Under the pieces are notes generated by a model, which was not told the origin of the DNA, ran no database searches, and saw nothing but the letters and a program-made list of their open reading frames with translations. Positions 59,420-64,000 of a stretch of DNA of 64,000 nt are shown piece after piece. Source of the DNA: Siphonobacter sp. BAB-5405 (GTDB taxonomy: Bacteria > Bacteroidota > Bacteroidia > Cytophagales > Spirosomataceae); assembly GCF_002872335.1 (NCBI RefSeq), contig NZ_NJAG01000026.1:20025-84024 (forward strand). The letters are read 5' to 3'. The translations under genes were made by a program, and so were the position numbers. The stretch's first letter is position 1. Each line of letters opens with the position of its first letter.

Positions 59420-60961
59420 ATGAATCGTACCGCATTTTTCAATCAGTTAACTACGCAAACCTTTGATGTTTGTATCATTGGCGGAGGAGCCACCGGAGCG
59501 GGCTGTGCTCTTGACGCTGCTTTACGGGGCCTCAGCGTGTGTCTGATTGAAAAAGAAGATTTCGCGGCTCAAACGTCTTCCAAATCTACAAAGCTGATTC
59601 ACGGCGGCGTTCGGTATCTCGAACAGGCCGTCAAGCAATTGAGTCCGGATCAGTTTCGAATGGTTCGTAAAGCCCTGCACGAGCGGCGTACCCTCCTGCA
59701 GAATGCTCCACACCTGACCCGATCTCTGCCGTTACTAACGCCCTGCCGAAGCTGGCTGGAAGGCATGTATTACAGCATCGGGCTGAAAATATACGATTGG
59801 ATGGCGGGCTCGCGAAATATTCAGCCGAGCCGCTGGTTATCCAAAACACAGGTACTCGAACACGTGCCCCAACTTCAAACCGAACGTTTACACAGTGCCG
59901 TCTTGTACTACGATGGTCAGCTGGACGATGCCCGTTTTGCACTGGCTCTCATCAAATCGGCGGCAAAAGAAGGAGCGGTCGTACTTAACCATACGGAAGC
60001 TCTGGCCTTTGGCTATTCAAAATCCGGTAAAGTGCGGAAGCTGGAAGTCAAGGATACCCTTAATGGCCATACCTACGACATTCAGGCGAAGGTATTCGTG
60101 AATGCAACGGGCCCTTTTTCGGATCAGATCCGTACCATGGCCAATGCGAAGTCACGACCGCGTATCCGCGTGAGTCGGGGTTCCCATATTGTACTGGAAA
60201 AAAGCCATCTGCCGGGGAATACGGCTATTCTGGTACCTAAAACCGACGATGGGCGGGTACTATTTCTCATTCCCTGGAAGGATCAGGTTTTGGTAGGTAC
60301 TACCGATCTGGAAGATGAACTGAGCGATACACCACGTCCAACACTGGCGGAGGAGAAATACCTGATGAGTTACGTTAATCGGTATCTGAAGACACCCATT
60401 ACGGAAGCGGATATTCGGGCGGGTTTCACGGGGCAACGCCCCTTGATTGAAGCCATTTTTGCCAAGGATACGAAATCGCTGGTACGCGATCATGAGGTAG
60501 AGGTAGATGATAAAACCAAGCTTATCAGTATTTTGGGCGGCAAATGGACGACCTATCGCCTCATGGCCAGCGATACGATCGACGCGGTTTGTGAGCAATT
60601 GAAGGTGAAGAAGGACTGTTCCACCGAACAGTACCGGCTGGCGGGTGGTGAAGCCTATACACCCGATTTATTTCTGAAACTCCAGCAAACGTATGGTTTA
60701 ACGGAAGAAGTGTCCCGGCATCTGGCCCGTACCTACGGAACGGAAGCAATGGATGTACTGGCCTTAACGCAGGAAAATCCGGATTGGAAACAACCGCTGG
60801 CGGCTCCGCACCCGTTTATTCAGGCCGAGGTAATCTTCGCCCGCAGACAGGAAATGGCCTGTACGCCCGAAGATCTGTTGTACCGTCGCCTGGGGCTGGG
60901 TTTAATCGATGCGGAAGCTACCCAACGCGTGTACCCATTGGTCGAGCGGTTATTGCAATAA
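59420..60961 (+). CDS. glpD: Aerobic glycerol-3-phosphate dehydrogenase
   Basis: FAD enzyme at the inner membrane that oxidises G3P to DHAP and reduces quinone. 513 residues. FAD motif GGGATGAGCALDAALRG (about 20-36), the SSKSTKLIHGGVRYLEQ segment (about 54-70), DLEDELSDTPRP, and the C-terminal GGKWTTYR (about 374-381) followed by the DAO_C domain. A one-mismatch -7 box (TTCCTTTG) ends 13 bp before the ATG. No GlpK or GlpF nearby. With Mqo it is a second quinone-linked dehydrogenase. Confidence 0.96.
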   Translation: MNRTAFFNQLTTQTFDVCIIGGGATGAGCALDAALRGLSVCLIEKEDFAAQTSSKSTKLIHGGVRYLEQAVKQLSPDQFRMVRKALHERRTLLQNAPHLTRSLPLLTPCRSWLEGMYYSIGLKIYDWMAGSRNIQPSRWLSKTQVLEHVPQLQTERLHSAVLYYDGQLDDARFALALIKSAAKEGAVVLNHTEALAFGYSKSGKVRKLEVKDTLNGHTYDIQAKVFVNATGPFSDQIRTMANAKSRPRIRVSRGSHIVLEKSHLPGNTAILVPKTDDGRVLFLIPWKDQVLVGTTDLEDELSDTPRPTLAEEKYLMSYVNRYLKTPITEADIRAGFTGQRPLIEAIFAKDTKSLVRDHEVEVDDKTKLISILGGKWTTYRLMASDTIDAVCEQLKVKKDCSTEQYRLAGGEAYTPDLFLKLQQTYGLTEEVSRHLARTYGTEAMDVLALTQENPDWKQPLAAPHPFIQAEVIFARRQEMACTPEDLLYRRLGLGLIDAEATQRVYPLVERLLQ

Positions 60962-60985
60962 AAAAGGCCCGAATCAATCGGGCCT
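60960..60985 (-). terminator. Terminator after the DUF2795-like gene
   Basis: AGGCCCGA / TCGGGCCT stem; T6 on the minus strand. On the plus strand it lacks a T-tract, so it would not serve glpD well. Confidence 0.75.
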
Positions 60986-61011
60986 AGTAATACCTATGGT
61001 TCAACAAAGAA

Positions 61012-61233
61012 TCAATATTCGTCTTCGTTGAAGAAGAAATCATCTTTTGTCGGATAATCCGGCCAGATTTCTTCAATGCTTTCGTAAGGTTGACCGTCGT
61101 CTTCGAGTTCTTGAAGGTTCTCAACTACTTCCAGCGGAGCACCCGTCCGAATGGCATAGTCAATAAGCTCGTCTTTCGTTGCAGGCCACGGAGCATCCTC
61201 CAGATAGGAAGCAAGTTCAAGGGTCCAGTACAT
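61012..61233 (-). CDS. DUF2795-type small acidic protein
   Basis: 73 residues: MYWTLELASYLEDAPWPATKDELIDYA, then VVENLQELEDDGQ and an acidic end with a DY motif. This is the short Bacteroidota member of the DUF2795 group as I recall it, with one helix-turn-helix-like core. It has an exact -7 box (TACTTTTG, minus, 61277-61284) and a strong Shine-Dalgarno AGGAGGG, which is unusual here. Function unknown. Confidence 0.82.
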   Translation of the reverse strand: MYWTLELASYLEDAPWPATKDELIDYAIRTGAPLEVVENLQELEDDGQPYESIEEIWPDYPTKDDFFFNEDEY

Positions 61234-61240
61234 GCGTTTT

Positions 61241-61247
61241 CCCTCCT
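61241..61247 (-). promoter_or_regulatory. Strong Shine-Dalgarno AGGAGGG
   Basis: Seven bases complementary to the 16S 3' end, 7 nt before the ATG at 61233. Most genes in the window lack any such site. Confidence 0.7.
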
Positions 61248-61276
61248 ATGGAATAATGGGTTCAGAAAAATGACTG

Positions 61277-61284
61277 CAAAAGTA
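61277..61284 (-). promoter_or_regulatory. -7 box TACTTTTG for the DUF2795-like gene
   Basis: Plus strand CAAAAGTA; exact consensus on the minus strand, 44 bp before the ATG. Confidence 0.65.
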
Positions 61285-61414
61285 AGTCTTTTTTGCATTG
61301 CTTGGAGACTTACCGCTATTTTTCGCTTGAATAAAATAAAAAACGTTCCAAAAAAGATCGTTCTTTCGAAAAAAAATATAATTGATTTTAATTTTTACCC
61401 GTAATAATCTGACT

Positions 61415-62185
61415 ATGAACGTATTGGAAGGTGGAATGGAACGTGTTTTGAGAAAGGTTGAAGTTTGTTCGTATTCACTGGAATCATGTTTGGCGGCTGA
61501 AAAAGCCGGAGCTGACCGAATTGAGTTATGTGCTTCCCCTTTTGAGGGCGGAACGACCCCATCTTTGGGCGTAGTACAGGCTTCTTTGAAGCATGTTTCC
61601 TTACCGATTAACGTCATGGTACGGCCTCGAGGAGGTGATTTTTGCTACGATGATCTTGAGTTTGAGGTAATGAAAGCCGAAATTGAAACATTCAAAGCAG
61701 CGGGCGTACAGGGTATTGTGCTGGGTATTTTGTTACCTGATGGACGCGTAGACGTCGAGCGTACCCGTGAACTCGTACAAGTGGCTGCCCCCCTGCCCGT
61801 TACGTTTCACCGGGCCATCGATTTTGCCCAGGACCTTGCTGAGGCGGTTGAAGACGTCATTGCGACGGGTTGTCGGATTATTCTTACCTCGGGCGGAGCC
61901 GATAAAGCTCCGGACGGTACAGCAGAATTAAAGCGAATGGTACAGCAGGCTGCTCGTCGGATCGAGATCATGGCGGGTAGTGGAGTCAATGCGGCAAATG
62001 CCGATGCCTTACTGGAAACGGGCGTACACGCGTTGCACCTGACGGGCAAAGTGAGCCGGGATAGCCGAATGGAGTACCGAAAAGAAGGGATTGCTTTGGG
62101 AGGCGTAGCCGCCGTACCGGAATACGACATTGCCTATACGGATTGGGCACGCGTAGCTCAAGTCGTCGAACGGGTGAAAAAATAG
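61415..62185 (+). CDS. cutC: CutC-family copper homeostasis protein
   Basis: 256 residues of TIM-barrel fold. N-terminal KVEVCSYSLESCLAAEKAGADRIELC in two parts, then EGGTTPSLG, VMVRPRGGDFCY (about 79-90), FHRAIDFAQD (about 131), ILTSGGADKAPDG and IMAGSGVNA (about 186). Known: linked to copper tolerance in E. coli and human, but the true reaction is uncertain. An ATG at 61436 would give a shorter start; the ATG at 61415 keeps the family length. Confidence 0.93.
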   Translation: MNVLEGGMERVLRKVEVCSYSLESCLAAEKAGADRIELCASPFEGGTTPSLGVVQASLKHVSLPINVMVRPRGGDFCYDDLEFEVMKAEIETFKAAGVQGIVLGILLPDGRVDVERTRELVQVAAPLPVTFHRAIDFAQDLAEAVEDVIATGCRIILTSGGADKAPDGTAELKRMVQQAARRIEIMAGSGVNAANADALLETGVHALHLTGKVSRDSRMEYRKEGIALGGVAAVPEYDIAYTDWARVAQVVERVKK

Positions 62186-62269
62186 GTTACTTCGGTCTGT
62201 ATTTTGTTGGAACTAAAGGCCGGATACTAGCATTTTCAAACCTAAAACCCTTTTTCCACTCAAAGTTTG

Positions 62270-62277
62270 TACTTTTG
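62270..62277 (+). promoter_or_regulatory. -7 box TACTTTTG for the GGGP synthase gene
   Basis: Exact consensus, about 114 bp upstream of the ATG at 62391; the leader shows no known riboswitch. Confidence 0.55.
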
Positions 62278-62390
62278 GCATAGGATCAACAAACACTACT
62301 GCCATGTTTGTGGTTCGTACCAATGGAATGTGCAAGGGGAATAGCCGGCTATCTTAAGGGCCGTTTCTGCTTTAACCGAATAAAATTCTC

Positions 62391-63158
62391 ATGATAAAAC
62401 CGATTCTTAATCAGTTCATTACGTATCGGGAACAAGGTCGAAAGGCATTTGCGGTTTTGATTGATCCGGACGATGTACGTTTGGATGAATTTCCTTTATT
62501 ATTACAGCGGGCTCAACAGGAGCAAGTGGATTTTTTCTTTCTCGGAGGTAGTCTGATCACTCAATTTCAGATGGGTGACATCATTGCTCTCATTCGAGAA
62601 TACACAACGATTCCGGTCGTATTGTTTTTAGGAAGCAATATGCACGTGCATCCGGCTGCGGATGCAGTTCTGTTTTTATCTCTGATTTCGGGTAGAAACC
62701 CAGAATATCTGATTGGACAACAGGTAGTCGCGGCTCCAATGCTGAAAAAATCAGGTCTGGAAATTCTACCGACCGGCTATTTACTGATCGATGCGGGGCA
62801 GCAAACCACGGCTTCGTACATGTCGCACACCACCCCTATTCCCAACAATAAACCAGCCGTAGCGGCGTGTACGGCGATGGCAGGAGAAATGCTGGGCTTG
62901 CGACTGACGTATCTGGATGCGGGTAGTGGAGCACTGAAAAGTATCACGCCCGAAATGATTGCCGCCGTACGCCAGAGCGTAGATACGCCGATTATTGTAG
63001 GCGGCGGTATTGATTCAACGCAAAAAGCAAAAATGGCTTTACAGGCCGGAGCCGATGTAATTGTGGTGGGGAATGGAATCGAAAAGAATCCGGATTTATT
63101 ACCTGAAATCGCGGCTACGGTACGAAAATGCAATGAAGCCCTCGCCATTAATTGGTGA
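62391..63158 (+). CDS. Geranylgeranylglyceryl (or heptaprenylglyceryl) phosphate synthase
   Basis: 255 residues of PcrB/GGGPS TIM-barrel fold. N-terminal FAVLIDPDDV, FLGGSLIT (about 52-59), PVVLFLGSN, TGYLLIDAG, then YLDAGSGA (about 176-183) and the phosphate-binding GGGIDS / GNGIEKN (about 204-209 and 228-234). Group II GGGPS-like proteins transfer a prenyl chain to glycerol-1-phosphate, as in archaeal ether lipids; Bacteroidota members have been shown to make such G1P ethers, but which chain length this one uses is not readable. A bidirectional terminator follows. Confidence 0.92.
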   Translation: MIKPILNQFITYREQGRKAFAVLIDPDDVRLDEFPLLLQRAQQEQVDFFFLGGSLITQFQMGDIIALIREYTTIPVVLFLGSNMHVHPAADAVLFLSLISGRNPEYLIGQQVVAAPMLKKSGLEILPTGYLLIDAGQQTTASYMSHTTPIPNNKPAVAACTAMAGEMLGLRLTYLDAGSGALKSITPEMIAAVRQSVDTPIIVGGGIDSTQKAKMALQAGADVIVVGNGIEKNPDLLPEIAATVRKCNEALAINW

Positions 63159-63172
63159 GCGGCGTAATCAAT

Positions 63173-63207
63173 AAAAAGCCCGAATGCTTTACAGCGTTCG
63201 GGCTTTT
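63173..63207. terminator. Bidirectional terminator between GGGP synthase and nfu-like genes
   Basis: AAAAGCCCGAATGC pairs with GCGTTCGGGCTTTT; A and T tracts on both sides. Confidence 0.9.
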
Positions 63208-63249
63208 GCTTTCTTGGGGAAAAGGAAAGTCTGAAAAGACTGATTGATA

Positions 63250-63849
63250 TTATACGCCTTCGGCTTCAACCAGTTTTACTTCCGGAACCATGCGGGTCAG
63301 CAGATTTTCAATGCCTGCTTTCAGCGTCATGGTAGAAGAAGGACATCCGCTACAGGAGCCCTGTAATAAAAGCTTAACGATACCGGTATCTTCCTGAAAC
63401 GAAGAGAACGTAATGGCTCCACCGTCCATTTCTACGGCAGGCTTCACGTATTGATCGAGTACCGCTTTAATCTTGATAATCGTATCACTGTCCTGCTCAG
63501 CATTGATGGCTTCGTGCTGCGTCTCGGCAGCAGCCTTCGTCAGCACCGGTTTACCACTATCCATGTACCGTTTAATCAATTGTTTGGTATCGAACAGTAC
63601 TTCTTCCCATTCCGTTTCGTCGTGCTTGGTGACGGTAACAAAATTGTAGGAAATGAACACGCGTTGTACCCAGTCATATCCGAACAGCTCAACGGCCAAT
63701 GGAGAATTTTTCTCCGGTGAAATAGCCTCAGAAGGAGAAGCAAAATCAAATGAAACACCTTCGGGTACCAATTCGAAGTTGATAACAAACTTCATTGAAT
63801 TTGGGTTCGGAGTGGTTTCCGTATAAATAAGTACCTGCGGTCGGAGCAT
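63250..63849 (-). CDS. NifU-like Fe-S cluster scaffold or carrier (Nfu type)
   Basis: 199 residues: Nfu N-terminal domain (about 5-90, ETTPNPNSMKF, SPLAVELFGYDWV) and a NifU C-terminal domain (about 122-190) whose CSGCPSS (CxxC) binds the bridging [4Fe-4S] cluster. Delivers clusters to apo-proteins; useful targets in the window include Nth and the HdrB-like pair. The ATG at 63849 is preferred over a TTG 42 bp upstream, since a near -7 box (CGCTTTTG) at about 63889-63896 overlaps that TTG. Confidence 0.94.
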   Translation of the reverse strand: MLRPQVLIYTETTPNPNSMKFVINFELVPEGVSFDFASPSEAISPEKNSPLAVELFGYDWVQRVFISYNFVTVTKHDETEWEEVLFDTKQLIKRYMDSGKPVLTKAAAETQHEAINAEQDSDTIIKIKAVLDQYVKPAVEMDGGAITFSSFQEDTGIVKLLLQGSCSGCPSSTMTLKAGIENLLTRMVPEVKLVEAEGV

Positions 63850-63922
63850 AATGCTGGGAGTTTCTAATGTATAGGTGTTAGGGTAACGCAAAAGCGGGCA
63901 TTTGAGTTTCCGGAGTGTGCGG

Positions 63923-63985
63923 TTTTGGGTTTTGGGTTTTCCGTTTTCCGTTTTCCGTTTTCCGTTTTCCGTTTTCCGTTTTACG
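63923..63985 (+). repeat. Nine-unit perfect heptamer array
   Basis: Two TTTTGGG, six TTTTCCG and one TTTTACG in unbroken 7-bp register, 63 bp. It lies upstream of the nfu-like gene; the facing arm, if any, is beyond the window. Confidence 0.85.
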
Positions 63986-64000
63986 ATTCGTTAACGTTCG

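Noticed and set aside
1..64000. CRISPR arrays, prophage, insertion sequences or restriction systems
   Set aside because: No direct repeats with unique spacers, no transposase, integrase, capsid or methylase-like product was recognised anywhere in the window.

Overview
The window looks like chromosomal DNA of a Bacteroidota, most likely order Cytophagales (Spirosomataceae/Cytophagaceae type). Evidence: repeated TAnnTTTG -7 promoter boxes with almost no Shine-Dalgarno sequences; a PorP/SprF protein next to a giant secreted protein with a type B (gliding-motility type) type IX secretion C-terminal signal; a bacterial GGGP synthase; a eukaryote-like NrdB; LVIVD, SIMPL and PorT-like proteins. Genus assignment is inference. 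I see no phage, IS, CRISPR or plasmid genes; this is ordinary core chromosome with unusual intergenic DNA.

Layout. 0-8.5 kb: truncated APC permease, purB, a possible small RNA, sbcD-sbcC and map; this stretch carries eight exact TTATCCACA DnaA boxes, six of them in tight tandem pairs. 8.5-21.4 kb is mostly minus strand: a secreted protein, tsaC, a SIMPL protein, folK, yifB and topoisomerase IB, then a plus-strand Fe-S electron-transfer pair, then SDR-nadD, rmuC, a small protein and prfA. 21.5-34.3 kb is mostly plus strand: a lipoprotein, a C-terminal processing protease, a flippase, an ECF sigma factor with an overlapping small protein, nth, two rhomboids, dxs, a molybdopterin oxidoreductase overlapping a chagasin-like inhibitor, and phosphatidylserine decarboxylase. 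34.4-37.7 kb: a cell-envelope cluster (cysteine-rich lipoprotein, LVIVD propeller lipoprotein, two barrel-like proteins). 37.7-47.8 kb: M28 peptidase, tRNA-Leu(CAG), mqo, lpdA and the PorP/type B pair. 47.8-56.6 kb: sugar metabolism (GH16, SDR-uxuA, nagA, GH43) interrupted by a pentapeptide protein and nrdB. 56.6-64 kb: comF, CMD protein, xth, DUF2085, glpD, DUF2795, cutC, GGGP synthase and a NifU-like protein.

Themes. DNA metabolism: SbcCD, YifB, TopIB, RmuC, Nth, Xth, NrdB. Respiration: Mqo, GlpD and the HdrB-like module, all feeding or handling quinone-level electrons. Isoprenoid and lipid: DXS, GGGPS, PSD, GlpD. Surface: PorP/type B protein, LVIVD cluster and glycoside hydrolases.

The most unusual material is intergenic. 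(1) The DnaA-box cluster around sbcCD. (2) A REP/BIME-like family made of a GGGGTT hairpin, a 12-nt linker and a 19-nt hairpin (two units inverted at 41.6 kb, a third at 48.8 kb). (3) Low-complexity tracts with strict 7-nt periodicity, usually a G/T-rich arm facing an A/C-rich arm (1.4-1.6, 18.5, 20.1-20.3, 41.6 and 63.9 kb). All functional calls rest on reading motifs by eye; no database search was possible.
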